Part shown: positions 32,177 to 41,231 of the stretch, piece by piece | Layout: every line of letters begins with the position of its first letter | Numbering within the stretch: the stretch's first letter is position 1 | Assembly: GCF_044377035.1 (NCBI RefSeq) | Contig: NZ_JBILJW010000004.1 | Span: 101,411-165,410, forward strand | From: Silanimonas sp044377035 | GTDB lineage: Bacteria; Pseudomonadota; Gammaproteobacteria; Xanthomonadales; Xanthomonadaceae | Length of the DNA stretch: 64,000 bases | Direction of reading: 5' to 3' | Notes under the pieces: model-generated | The model's input: only the letters and a program-made list of their open reading frames with translations | The model's database searches: none | Told to the model about the DNA's origin: nothing | Translations under genes and position numbers: made by a program

Positions 32177-33430
32177 TCACTTTGACCATGCCGGCAGCGT
32201 TTTTGGCAGCAGCGGCAGGGTCGGGCGCACGAAAGCCGGCAGGCCGTCCTTGCCGTAGGGCGGCGGGGCTTCGCCGCGGATCAGCGGCTCCAAGTAGGTG
32301 CGGCAGGCCTCGGTGATGCCGAAACCGTCCTTGCGGATGAAGGCCTTCGGCATGATCTTCTCGTGGTTCGCGATCTCGGAAAGCGGGTGCGGCACGATCT
32401 TCCAGCGATAGGGCTTGTCGCTGGTGCGCTGGATGGTCGGCATCACGCCGTTCTTGCCGGCCAGGGCCAGCTCCACGGCCGCCTTGCCGACCGCCAGCGC
32501 CTGTTGCAGGTCGGTCTTGCTGGCGAGGTGGCGAGCCGAACGCTGCAGGTAGTCGGGCACGGTCCAGTGCACCTTCACGCCCAGCTTGTCCTTGCACAGC
32601 GCGGCCAGCATCGGGCCGACGCCGCCGAGCTGTGAATGCCCGAACGCGTCCTTGCCACCGGCCTCGGCCACGAAGCGGCCGTCGGCGTGCTGGATGCCCT
32701 CGGATACCACCACGACGCAGTAGCCGACCTTCTTCACCACGGCCTGCACCTTGGCGAGGAAGGCCGCCTCGTCGAAGGCGTTCTCGGGGAACAGGATCAC
32801 GTGCGGCGCCTGGTCCTCGCCGCGGCCGGCGAGGCCCGCCGCTGCAGCCAGCCAGCCGGCGTGTCGGCCCATCACCTCGTAGACGAAGACCTTGGTCGAC
32901 GTGTCCGCCATCGCGGCGACGTCGAGCGCGGCCTCGGCGACGGAAACGGCCGTGTACTTCGCCGCCGAGCCGAAGCCCGGGCAGCAGTCGGTCACCACGA
33001 GGTCGTTGTCGACCGTCTTCGGCACGCCGATGCAGGTCAGCGGGTAGCCGAGCTCGGAGGCGACCTTCGAGAGCTTCAGTGCGGTGTCGGCCGAGTCGTT
33101 GCCGCCGTTGTAGAGGAACCAGCGGATGTCGTGCGCGCGGAAGACGTCAATCAGGCGCTCGTACTGGGCGCGGTCCTGCTCGATCGACTTCAGCTTGAAC
33201 CGGCAGCTGCCGAAGGCGCCGCCCGGGGTGTGGGCGAGGGCCTTGATCTCGGCGGCCTTCAACTTGCGGGTGTCGTAGAGCTCCTCGCGCAGGGCGCCGA
33301 GGATGCCGTTCTTCGCCCACAGCGTCGGCACCTTGTGGGCGCGCGCGGTGGCGAGGACGGCACTGGCCGTGGCGTTGATGACGGCGGTGACGCCGCCCGA
33401 CTGGGCGTAGAGCAGGTGGCCTTTCGGCAT
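32177..33430 (-). CDS. pfp: Pyrophosphate-dependent 6-phosphofructokinase
   Basis: A 417-residue enzyme that phosphorylates fructose 6-phosphate using PPi, reversibly. Diagnostic segments are GGNDS (109-113), where ATP enzymes read GGDGS and the Asp at the fourth position blocks ATP; PKTVDND (137-143); and EVMGRHAGWLAAAAGLA. The start at 33430 has GGAG 7 bases upstream and gives the standard MPKGHLLYAQSGG; a longer in-frame start lacks conservation. It is divergent from adk. Xanthomonads use PPi-PFK in place of ATP-PFK, so this is likely the main phosphofructokinase. Confidence 0.92.
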   Translation of the reverse strand: MPKGHLLYAQSGGVTAVINATASAVLATARAHKVPTLWAKNGILGALREELYDTRKLKAAEIKALAHTPGGAFGSCRFKLKSIEQDRAQYERLIDVFRAHDIRWFLYNGGNDSADTALKLSKVASELGYPLTCIGVPKTVDNDLVVTDCCPGFGSAAKYTAVSVAEAALDVAAMADTSTKVFVYEVMGRHAGWLAAAAGLAGRGEDQAPHVILFPENAFDEAAFLAKVQAVVKKVGYCVVVVSEGIQHADGRFVAEAGGKDAFGHSQLGGVGPMLAALCKDKLGVKVHWTVPDYLQRSARHLASKTDLQQALAVGKAAVELALAGKNGVMPTIQRTSDKPYRWKIVPHPLSEIANHEKIMPKAFIRKDGFGITEACRTYLEPLIRGEAPPPYGKDGLPAFVRPTLPLLPKTLPAWSK

Positions 33431-33495
33431 GGGGGAACTCCGTGGGGCGGGGCGCGCGTGCTGCGGCCCGGGCCTGCCATTGAAGCGTTTCCTGT

Positions 33496-33524
33496 TTGAC
33501 TTCACCACCCGGGGCCGCTAGCGT
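33496..33524 (+). promoter_or_regulatory. Candidate promoter of adk-mpl
   Basis: TTGACT (33496-33501), a 17-base spacer, then TAGCGT (33519-33524), 88 bases before the adk start. The -35 matches 5 of 6 consensus positions and the -10 only 3 of 6. Confidence 0.45.
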
Positions 33525-33612
33525 GACCTCGTCCGCACGGCCTGTCGGCGGCCCTCCGTATCGCGTTGGGGGTGAAGACGGTGCCGTGCGTCATCGTTTA
33601 TGGAGCCTCTTC

Positions 33613-34179
33613 ATGCGACTCGTCTTCCTCGGCGCCCCGGGTTCGGGCAAGGGCACGCAGGCCACCCGCCTGCGCGAGCACTTCAACATCGCCCACATCT
33701 CGACCGGTGACCTGCTGCGCGCCGCCGTCAAGGAAGGCACGCCGCTCGGCCTGCAGGCCAAGGCCGTGATGGATGCCGGCCAGCTGGTGTCCGACGACAT
33801 CGTGCTGGGCATGCTCGAAGAGCGCCTCGCCAAGCCGGACACCGCCAAGGGCTTCATCCTCGACGGCTACCCGCGCAACCTCGCCCAGGCGGATGCGCTC
33901 GACGCGCTGCTCGGCCGCATCGGCCAGCCGCTCGACGCCGTCGTGAAGTTCGAAGTGCCGAACGAAGTGATCGTCGGCCGCTGCGAGATCCGCTACGCGG
34001 CCGAAGGTCGCGCCGACGACCATCCGGAAACCGTGCGCAAGCGCCTCGACGTTTACGCCCAGCAGACCGCGCCGGTCGCGGGCTTTTACCAGTCGCGCGG
34101 CCGCCTGGCCGTCGTCGATGGCGTGGGCGCTCTCGACGACGTGTTCCAGCGCATCGTCTCGGCTCTGCCGCAGCGATAA
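33613..34179 (+). CDS. adk: Adenylate kinase (short-lid type)
   Basis: A 188-residue enzyme interconverting ATP + AMP and 2 ADP. P-loop GAPGSGKGT (7-15), AMP site STGDLLRAAV, LDGYPRNLAQA and GRADDHPETVRKRLDVY are present. The mobile lid is short and lacks the zinc-binding cysteines, the form usual in xanthomonads. The start at 33613 has TGGAG 8 bases upstream. The mpl gene starts 4 bases after its stop. Confidence 0.96.
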   Translation: MRLVFLGAPGSGKGTQATRLREHFNIAHISTGDLLRAAVKEGTPLGLQAKAVMDAGQLVSDDIVLGMLEERLAKPDTAKGFILDGYPRNLAQADALDALLGRIGQPLDAVVKFEVPNEVIVGRCEIRYAAEGRADDHPETVRKRLDVYAQQTAPVAGFYQSRGRLAVVDGVGALDDVFQRIVSALPQR

Positions 34180-34183
34180 GGCG

Positions 34184-35581
34184 TTGCGGCTCCACATCCT
34201 CGGCATCTGCGGCACCTTCATGGGCGGCATCGCCGCCCTGGCGCGCGAGCTCGGCCACGACGTCGAAGGCTCGGACCAGAACGTGTATCCGCCGATGAGC
34301 ACCCAGCTCGAGCAGCTGGGCATCTCGCTCGCTTCGGGCTACGCGCCGTCCAACATCAGCGCCGGGGTCGACGAAGTCGTCGTCGGCAACGCGCTGTCGC
34401 GCGGCAATCCGGCGGTCGAGCAGGTGCTGGACGCCGGCATGCGCTACACCTCGGGCGCGCAGTGGCTTTCGGAACACGTGCTGCGCGGCCGCGAGACGCT
34501 CGCCGTCGCCGGCACGCACGGCAAGACCACCACGACCTCGCTGCTGGCCTGGCTGCTCGAATCCGCCGGCCGCGATCCGGGCTTCCTCGTGGGCGGCGTG
34601 CCGGAGAATTTCGGCGTGTCCGCGCGCCTCGGCAGTGGCAGCGAGTTCGTGGTGGAAGCCGACGAATACGACACCGCGTTCTTCGACAAGCGCAGCAAGT
34701 TCGTGCACTACCGCCCGACGGTGGCGGTGCTGAACAACCTCGAGTACGACCACGCCGACATCTTCCCCGACCTCGCGGCGATCCAGCGCCAGTTCCACCA
34801 CCTCGTGCGCATCGTGCCGGGGCGTGGGCGGCTCGTCGTCAACGGTGAGGATGCCGCGCTGGCCGAGGTGCTGGCCATGGGCTGCTGGACCCCGGTGGAG
34901 CGCTTCGGGATCGTCGATGCCGAAGGCCGGCCCGAGGTCGCGACGCCCGGTGGCGCGACGCTGGACTGGACCGCCCGCCTGCTGGCCGCCGACGGGTCGC
35001 GCTTCGTCGTCGCGCATCGCGGCGTTGAACTCGGTGCCGTCGACTGGCCGCTGGTGGGCCGCCACAACGTGATGAACGCGCTCGCTGCCTTGGCGGCCGC
35101 TGCGGCGGTGGGTTGCGATGCCCAGGCGCTGCTGCCCGCGTTCGCCGGTTTCGCCAGCGCCAAGCGCCGCCTCGAAGTGATCGGCACGGCGCGCGGCGTC
35201 ACCGTTTACGACGACTTCGCCCACCACCCGACGGCCATCCGCACTACGCTCGACGGCCTGCGTGCGAAGGTCGGCAGCGCGCGCGTGATCGCCGCGCTGG
35301 AGCCGCGCAGCAATTCGATGCGCCTCGGCGCACATGCCGATGCGCTGGCGCCCTCGCTCGACCCGGCCGACGCCACGGTGTTCCTGCATCGCCCGAACCT
35401 GCCGTGGGATGCCGCGAAGGTCGTTGGCGCCGTGCGCGGTGCCGCACGCACCGTGCCCGATGTCGAGACCATGATCGCCAGCCTCGCCGCCGACGCACGC
35501 GAAGGCGACCACGTCGTGTTCATGTCGAACGGTGGCTTCGAGGATGCGCCGCGGCGGTTCCTTGCCGCGCTTCGCGGCTGA
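34184..35581 (+). CDS. mpl: UDP-N-acetylmuramate:L-alanyl-gamma-D-glutamyl-meso-diaminopimelate ligase
   Basis: A 465-residue Mur-ligase-family enzyme that recycles cell-wall tripeptide by linking it to UDP-MurNAc. It shows the glycine-rich LHILGICGTFMGG, ATP loop GTHGKTTTTS, VVEADEYDTAFFDKRSKF and NNLEYDHADIF, and the C-terminal VYDDFAHHPTAI. No ATG fits the conserved N-terminus: a TTG at 34184, four bases after the adk stop and preceded by AAGG, is the best start. Its TGA abuts the stop of the convergent Lnt-like gene, the two stops forming TGATCA with no space. Confidence 0.94.
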   Translation: MRLHILGICGTFMGGIAALARELGHDVEGSDQNVYPPMSTQLEQLGISLASGYAPSNISAGVDEVVVGNALSRGNPAVEQVLDAGMRYTSGAQWLSEHVLRGRETLAVAGTHGKTTTTSLLAWLLESAGRDPGFLVGGVPENFGVSARLGSGSEFVVEADEYDTAFFDKRSKFVHYRPTVAVLNNLEYDHADIFPDLAAIQRQFHHLVRIVPGRGRLVVNGEDAALAEVLAMGCWTPVERFGIVDAEGRPEVATPGGATLDWTARLLAADGSRFVVAHRGVELGAVDWPLVGRHNVMNALAALAAAAAVGCDAQALLPAFAGFASAKRRLEVIGTARGVTVYDDFAHHPTAIRTTLDGLRAKVGSARVIAALEPRSNSMRLGAHADALAPSLDPADATVFLHRPNLPWDAAKVVGAVRGAARTVPDVETMIASLAADAREGDHVVFMSNGGFEDAPRRFLAALRG

Positions 35582-38014
35582 TCAACCCGCCAGCAAGCGC
35601 CAAACGAGCGCCGTTGGCGCGCCGACGTAGTAGAGCCCGCGCAGCAGCCACTCGCCCGCTTCGCGCAGCATCGTCTGCCGCGCGGGCGCCGCGAACCATG
35701 ACGCGCCGAAGGCGATGCCCTCGAGTGCGATGCGCAGCGCGGCGGCGAACAACATCAATCCCAAGGACCACGCCGCCCACCAGATCGCGAGGCCGGTGAA
35801 CCACGCCGCGGGACCATAGGTCAGCCATTCGCCGAAGAAGCCGCCGAACGCGATCACTTGGTGCAGGCGGAAGGCGATCAGGGCGGGAAGCAGCGGGAAC
35901 AGGCCGAACTTCAGCAGCGCGTGGTCCCAGCGCGGGCGATGGGCGCGCGCGCGCTGCTCGGCGACCGCGGCGAGGCGTCCCGTCGCGAGGCCGCCGCGCC
36001 ACGCATCGCCGGCCGCTGAAGGCGACGCCAGCGCCATGGACCAGCGTCGGCCCGAGCCAAGCACCAGATCGAGCCCCGGCGAAGGCAGGGGCAGGCGCCA
36101 GGCTTGGAGTGCGGCGATCGCGCCGCGCGGGATCTCGATGCGTTCGCGCGGCCGATCGATGACGACGTGCGCCGACTCGAAGCGTAGCTCACTGCGCCCC
36201 CAGCGACGCAGGCCCCAGGCCAGCAACAGGGGCAGCACGACGAACAGGCCGTAGCCGCGGAGCTGGGCCAGGGACGCCACCTGCCAGCCGATGCGCGTGG
36301 CCATGTCGTAGGCCAAGGCCACCAGCCCCGCCAGCGCCACGGCGCGAAGCGCGATCACCGCGACGCGCAGCGGCGGCGGCATGAGCACGACGGCGAACAC
36401 GGTGGGGGCCGCCGTCGGCCGCAGCGCGCGTTCTCCGAGGGCTGAAAGCCCGCGCCACAGGGCCAAGGCGAACAGGAAGGCGAGGCCGGCACGCCCCACC
36501 CAGTCGCCCCAGCGAACCATCAGGGTCGGCTTGGGATCGCGTGCCAGCAGGAAGCCGGTGAGCACCGCCTGCTGCCCCATCGCGGTATGCACCAGCACCT
36601 CGCCGGTCTCGTCGATGACGGCGCTGAAGCCGTTGGTGGTCACGCGAAGCTGCGGCAGGCCGGTCTCGACGCTGCGGAAGGCCGCCACCGCGAGGTGCAG
36701 GCGGGCCCCGAGCGGGGCCTCGGTGAACCACGAGTCGTTGGACATCCCGAGGATGGCCTGGGCGCCCAGCCGCGCACCGTCGATGGCGAGTTGTGGGTGC
36801 ACATCGTCGAGACAGATCAGCGGCAGCACGTTCACTTCGCGACCGTCGCCGCTGCGCAGCGGCAGCACGCGCGCGCCATCACCCGCGCGCCAGCCGCCGG
36901 TCCACGGCAGGGCGCTGCGCAGCGCCGGCCCATCGAGCCATTCGGGCACATGCTCCGTCAGCGGGAACGGGTGGGTCTTGCGATAGCTGCCGAGCCGGCC
37001 GCGACCGGGCTCGAGGAACACGGCGGCGTTGTATTCACCGAGCGTGTCCTGCTCGTAGGTGCCGAACACCAGTGGCACGCCCATCGCATCGACGAAGCCC
37101 TGGATCTCGGCGTCAAAGGCGGCGCCGTCCTCGCTGCGCGGCTGCCCGAAGGTGGTGGGATAGACCGTTTCCGACCACAGCAGCACGTCGGCGCCGTGGT
37201 CGCGCAAGGCCGAGGCCGACAGGCCGAAGTGCGTGTCCAGCACCTCGCGCACCACGGCATAGGCGCCCTGCTCGCGGCGTCGCGCTTCGTAGTCGGTAAG
37301 GCTGGCCTGCACCATCGCCACGCGCAGCACGGCGGTCTCCGGTGCCGGCGGCGTGCGCAAGGCCTCGAGGCGCCACGCGCCGTAGCCGGCCACCGCGCCG
37401 AGCATCAACGTGCCCAAAGCCAGCGGCGCGCCCCAGGCCCGCAGGCCGTCGCGGCGTCGCGCGAGGGCGTGGGCGATGGCTTCGTTGGTCAGCAGCACCA
37501 CGACGGTGAGGCCGGTGGCGCCGCCGAGGTCCGCAGCCTGTCGCAGCGCATCGGCCGGGTGCAGGCCGTGGCCGAGCGTGTCGCCGAGCAGCTTCGGCCA
37601 CAGCGCTTCCGTGGCCACCCACGCGGCAGCACCCGCGAGCGCGCGCAGCATCGGCCCGTGCGCGCGGCCGACGGCGTGGCGGACCAGCGCGAAGACGAGG
37701 ATCTGCGGCTGCAGCAGCGGGGCCGCCAGCAGCAGCGCGGCGGCCGCGAGGCCGGTGCCAACACCGGTGAACTGCCCGATGCCGATGGCGAACCACCACA
37801 AGACCGCGGCGGTGAACAGCACGGTCATCGCCAAGCCTTGCGCCGCGACGCCGCGCCAAGACCGCGCGCGGTCGAGCGCCCACAGCCACGGGACGAACAG
37901 GACGGCGGCGAGCGGCCACGCGGCTTCGATGGCGGCGAAGGCCGCGACTAGCGCGGCGGTGGCGAGGAGGCTTGCGGGGATCGGCCAGCGTGCGCTGGCG
38001 TTCGTGGCCGGCAT
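35582..38014 (-). CDS. Lnt-like apolipoprotein N-acyltransferase with a C-terminal membrane extension
   Basis: An 810-residue protein; ordinary Lnt is about 500-540. Residues 1-215 contain about six helices. Residues 228-480 are a nitrilase-type domain with the complete triad Glu282 (LLWSETVYP), Lys346 (GSYRKTHPFP) and Cys401 (PLICLDDVHP). After helix 490-510 comes an extra region of about 290 residues with four or five further helices around a small soluble part (IDRPRERIEIPRGAIAALQAWRLP). The start is an ATG sharing one base with the stop upstream. N-acyltransfer to lipoproteins is likely; the extension is unexplained. A related carbon-nitrogen hydrolase with another acceptor is the alternative. 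Confidence 0.8.
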   Translation of the reverse strand: MPATNASARWPIPASLLATAALVAAFAAIEAAWPLAAVLFVPWLWALDRARSWRGVAAQGLAMTVLFTAAVLWWFAIGIGQFTGVGTGLAAAALLLAAPLLQPQILVFALVRHAVGRAHGPMLRALAGAAAWVATEALWPKLLGDTLGHGLHPADALRQAADLGGATGLTVVVLLTNEAIAHALARRRDGLRAWGAPLALGTLMLGAVAGYGAWRLEALRTPPAPETAVLRVAMVQASLTDYEARRREQGAYAVVREVLDTHFGLSASALRDHGADVLLWSETVYPTTFGQPRSEDGAAFDAEIQGFVDAMGVPLVFGTYEQDTLGEYNAAVFLEPGRGRLGSYRKTHPFPLTEHVPEWLDGPALRSALPWTGGWRAGDGARVLPLRSGDGREVNVLPLICLDDVHPQLAIDGARLGAQAILGMSNDSWFTEAPLGARLHLAVAAFRSVETGLPQLRVTTNGFSAVIDETGEVLVHTAMGQQAVLTGFLLARDPKPTLMVRWGDWVGRAGLAFLFALALWRGLSALGERALRPTAAPTVFAVVLMPPPLRVAVIALRAVALAGLVALAYDMATRIGWQVASLAQLRGYGLFVVLPLLLAWGLRRWGRSELRFESAHVVIDRPRERIEIPRGAIAALQAWRLPLPSPGLDLVLGSGRRWSMALASPSAAGDAWRGGLATGRLAAVAEQRARAHRPRWDHALLKFGLFPLLPALIAFRLHQVIAFGGFFGEWLTYGPAAWFTGLAIWWAAWSLGLMLFAAALRIALEGIAFGASWFAAPARQTMLREAGEWLLRGLYYVGAPTALVWRLLAG

Positions 38015-38712
38015 CAAGACTTGCCGGGGCGGACCCAGCGCAGCGGCAGGCCCGGGGGCGCCAGCTCCGGCGGCACGACGCGGTTCGCCGGCAGGGGGAT
38101 CGGACGGCCCTGGGCGTCACGCAGCACGAGGTCGGGCGAGAACATCAGGATCGGCTCGATGGTGTCGCCCTCATCGGTGGCCTGGTGGTGGCGCACGTAA
38201 CCGGGCGGGAGTTCGAAATCCGCAGGGACGGCGAGTCCCTCGAGCGGCGGGCTGGTGCCCGGCGGGTTGAAGGCCGCGATGCCCGAACGGATGCCGGCCT
38301 CGTTCATCGCTTTGATCAGGTTCGCGGTGGAAGGCACGGGATCGCCGGGGCGGAAATAGCTCGCGAGATCGTTGGGGTCGCCGCTGGGCACGCGCGCCGC
38401 GACGTCAGCGGCGGTGGGCGAAATCTCCAGACGGTGCTCGGCGCCGGCCACTTCAGGGCGAGCCGGCTCCATCGCGGGTGTAGCGGTGTTTGCCGAGGCA
38501 CCGGCGCTGGCAACGACGACGGCATCGCCCGCGAGCGCTTCGCTTCGCGAGGTCCAGAGCGACACCGCCACCGTCGCGCCGACCACGGCGGCGATGCCGA
38601 TGGCCCAACGGGCCTCGACACCGAAACGCGAGCCGGGCTTGCGAAGAATGCGCACGCCCTCGTCGTCCGCGAGGGACGACGGGGCGTGGCGGTCGTTCGG
38701 CGATAGCGCCAT
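38014..38712 (-). CDS. Hypothetical single-pass membrane protein
   Basis: A 232-residue protein with one membrane helix (about 35-51, WAIGIAAVVGATVAVSLW) after a charged N-terminus, then a Pro-rich extracytoplasmic region with LPPGYVRHHQATDEGD and PPELAPPGLPLRWVRPG at its end. No family is recognised. It lies 17 bases after the GDSL hydrolase gene and shares a base with the Lnt-like gene (TGATG), so the three are probably co-expressed. The start at 38712 was chosen because longer in-frame starts would overlap the hydrolase. Confidence 0.65.
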   Translation of the reverse strand: MALSPNDRHAPSSLADDEGVRILRKPGSRFGVEARWAIGIAAVVGATVAVSLWTSRSEALAGDAVVVASAGASANTATPAMEPARPEVAGAEHRLEISPTAADVAARVPSGDPNDLASYFRPGDPVPSTANLIKAMNEAGIRSGIAAFNPPGTSPPLEGLAVPADFELPPGYVRHHQATDEGDTIEPILMFSPDLVLRDAQGRPIPLPANRVVPPELAPPGLPLRWVRPGKS

Positions 38713-38729
38713 GCGACAGGTGGTGCGGC

Positions 38730-39818
38730 TCAGGGGCTGGCCGGGTTGTAGACCGACAGCGCCCAACCCATCCGCTCATGGCCGAAGGTGTTCCAGATCG
38801 GATTGCGGCCGTTGGTGATGGTCGGGTAGCGCGGTGCGCCGGTGCCGGTGCTGCCGCCCCAGAGGCCGGCGCTGACGGTCGGGCCGCTGTAGGTCGGATG
38901 CACGTCGTCCGACTGGATGTAGTCGGCGCTGGTCGTCGACGAGACGAAGTGCGTGTTGGCGTCGCGCAGCGTGCTGCGCAGCGCCACCGTGATGCGCTGC
39001 ACGTAGGCCGCCTCGGTATCGCCCGGCACGTAGCGGAGCGCATCGGAATCGACCTGGCCGTCGCCGTTGCTGTCGAAGTCCGCGCCCATGTACTGGGCGA
39101 AGCTGTCGGCGCACTGGAAGCCCTTCTGGCGGGCGTACTCGCACATCCAGTAGTTCATCCGGGTGATGGCCGGCAGGAAGCGGTCGCGCAGGTTGACGGT
39201 CTGGCCGGTGCTGGAATCGCGGCAGGTGCTCTGCACGTTGTCGGCGTTGTAGCCCGGGTAGTAGAGGTTCGAGATGACCTTGAGGCGCGTGTTCGGATGG
39301 GCGTTGGCGTTGATGTAGTCCATCGACGCGGCGACGTAGGTCTTGCAGCTGTTGACCGCGTTGTCGAGCACGGCGTAATTGCAGGTGCCGCTCTGGTCCT
39401 TGAAGGCGGTGCGCGCCTGCAGCCCGTCGTTGCCGCACATTTCGAACGTGACCACGCGCGTCGAAGCCGCCTGCATCCAGGACCGCTCGGCGACGATCTT
39501 GTTCTCGTAGACATCGCGCGCCACGGCGCCAGACTTGGTGCGGCGGATGCTCTCGATGTCGGCGTTCCAGCGCGCAGAGAGGTACTCGGAATCCACCGTC
39601 GGCGCGGCCCAGCGCGCGGCATTGGAGACGGAGCCGTTGTAGCCGGCGTAGATCGAATCGCCGTAGGCGACGACGCGGTACTTGGCCGTGGTGCCGGCGC
39701 GGTCGACGGTCCACGAGACGTTCTGGTTCAGCGTGCTGGCGAGGGTGGGCGCGGCGATCGCGACGAGCGCGAGCGCGGCGGCACACCGCCGCGTGGTGCG
39801 GCGAGCGAGATGGTTCAT
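38730..39818 (-). CDS. Secreted SGNH/GDSL-type hydrolase with a calcium-loop-like segment
   Basis: A 362-residue protein with a Sec signal (ends TLAS). SGNH blocks: nucleophile Ser55 in YGDSIYAG (block I), Asn in MCGNDG (block III) and Asp/His in SDDVHPTYSG (block V, near residue 317). Between blocks III and V lies DFDSNGDGQVDSD, a 12-residue loop that fits an EF-hand / dockerin calcium site. Six or more Cys suggest disulfides. AGGGG lies 8 bases before the start. Esterase or lipase activity on an extracellular substrate is likely; the substrate is not visible. Confidence 0.8.
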   Translation of the reverse strand: MNHLARRTTRRCAAALALVAIAAPTLASTLNQNVSWTVDRAGTTAKYRVVAYGDSIYAGYNGSVSNAARWAAPTVDSEYLSARWNADIESIRRTKSGAVARDVYENKIVAERSWMQAASTRVVTFEMCGNDGLQARTAFKDQSGTCNYAVLDNAVNSCKTYVAASMDYINANAHPNTRLKVISNLYYPGYNADNVQSTCRDSSTGQTVNLRDRFLPAITRMNYWMCEYARQKGFQCADSFAQYMGADFDSNGDGQVDSDALRYVPGDTEAAYVQRITVALRSTLRDANTHFVSSTTSADYIQSDDVHPTYSGPTVSAGLWGGSTGTGAPRYPTITNGRNPIWNTFGHERMGWALSVYNPASP

Positions 39819-40009
39819 CGATTTTCCCCTGTGGCGTGGTGATCGCCGCGGGGTGTTCCCCGCTGCGTCCGACGGAAACCGGAGGCCGGCTTCACGATGC
39901 GGGCGCTGTCATCCCCTGGGGCGCCCGGTGCATCGCGGAACGGACGCTAGCGTATGGTCGCTGGGCGCGCAAGCACCTCGCCTCGAGGCGATGACTTTTT
40001 CTGCCTTTT

Positions 40010-40060
40010 CATGCTGCAGCGCGGCAATCAAATCCGCCATTGATGACGCGATGCAGCATG
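40010..40060. other. Long hairpin downstream of leuB
   Basis: CATGCTGCA (40010-40018) pairs with TGCAGCATG (40052-40060); after a mismatch CGCG pairs with CGCG, and ATCAA with TTGAT inside the loop. It begins 28 bases past the leuB stop. On the minus strand the stem is followed by purines rather than T, so it is more likely an RNA-stabilising 3' end or a processing signal than an intrinsic terminator. The remaining 190 bases up to the GDSL gene hold a CGCCTCGAGGCG palindrome (39979-39990) and presumably that gene's promoter. Confidence 0.5.
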
Positions 40061-40088
40061 GGTCGAGAGGGCTCTGCTCTGCGGCGTC

Positions 40089-41231
40089 TCAGTCGCGCAG
40101 CTCCACTGCCGGGAACGCGGCTTCGGCCGTGTCCTTCGCGGAGGCTGTTGCAGACGGAGCCGCGGTGAGGGCGGCCAGCACCGCCGAGGTCAGGGCTGCA
40201 GTCGTCGCCGTGCCACCGAGGTCGCGTGCGCGCTGGGCGGTGTCGCTTTCGCCCGCTGCCAATACGGCGGAAACGGCACTTTCGACGGCCTCCGCTTCGC
40301 GGTGAAGGGACAGCGAATGCCGCAACAGCATCGCGACGCTCAGGATGGCGGCGATGGGGTTGGCGATGCCCTGGCCGGCGATGTCCGGCGCGCTGCCGTG
40401 GATGGGTTCGTAAAGCCCGCGCGGCCCGTCCCCGAGGGCAGCCGAGGGCAGCAGGCCCATGGAGCCCGCGAGCATCGCCGCTTCGTCGGTGAGGATGTCG
40501 CCGAACAGGTTCTCGGTGACCACCACGTCGTAGTCGCGGGGCCGCGAGATCAGGTGCATGGCCATCGAATCCACGAGCTGGTGCTCGAGCACGACGTCGG
40601 GAAACTCCGCGCGATGTACGTGGGAGACCGTCTCGCGCCACAGGCGCGAGGTCTCCAGCACATTCGCTTTGTCGACCGAGGTGACCTTGCCGCGACGCGT
40701 GCGCGCGAGGCGGAAGGCATGGCGGGCGACGCGCTCGATCTCGGCGACGCTGTATTCGCAGACATCCACGGCACGATCGGCGTGGCGTTCCTTGCGCCCG
40801 AAGTAGCTGCCACCGGTGAGCTCGCGCACGACCACGAGATCGACACCTTGCAACACCTCCGCCTTGATGGCGGAATGCTTGAGCGTCGCTGGATGCGGCT
40901 TCACCGGGCGCAGGTTGGCGTACACGTTGAGCTGCTTGCGCAGGGCCAGCAGCCCTTGCTCGGGCCGCACCGGGGCCTTCGGATCACTCCACTTCGGCCC
41001 GCCGACGGCACCGAGCAGCACGGCGTCGGCGCGGTCGCAGGCCTCGGCGGTCGCCGGTGGCAGGGCCTGCCCGGTGGCGTCGATGGCGGCACCACCGATC
41101 AGTGCCTCCTCGATGCGGAAGGTCTGGCCGAATCGCTGCCCGACGGCCTGCAGGACGGCCACGGCCGCCGCGGTGACCTCTGGGCCGATGCCGTCGCCGG
41201 GCAGGACGGTGATGCGGATCTCACGCGGCAT
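40089..41231 (-). CDS. leuB: 3-isopropylmalate dehydrogenase
   Basis: A 380-residue NAD-dependent enzyme of leucine synthesis, converting 3-isopropylmalate to 2-oxoisocaproate with CO2 release. LPGDGIGPEV, the RELTGGSYFG substrate motif, TENLFGDILTDEAAML and LYEPIHGSAPDIAGQG are intact. It is about 25 residues longer than usual owing to an Ala-rich C-terminal tail. It is the last gene of the ilv-leu operon and overlaps leuD by 11 bases. Confidence 0.95.
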   Translation of the reverse strand: MPREIRITVLPGDGIGPEVTAAAVAVLQAVGQRFGQTFRIEEALIGGAAIDATGQALPPATAEACDRADAVLLGAVGGPKWSDPKAPVRPEQGLLALRKQLNVYANLRPVKPHPATLKHSAIKAEVLQGVDLVVVRELTGGSYFGRKERHADRAVDVCEYSVAEIERVARHAFRLARTRRGKVTSVDKANVLETSRLWRETVSHVHRAEFPDVVLEHQLVDSMAMHLISRPRDYDVVVTENLFGDILTDEAAMLAGSMGLLPSAALGDGPRGLYEPIHGSAPDIAGQGIANPIAAILSVAMLLRHSLSLHREAEAVESAVSAVLAAGESDTAQRARDLGGTATTAALTSAVLAALTAAPSATASAKDTAEAAFPAVELRD

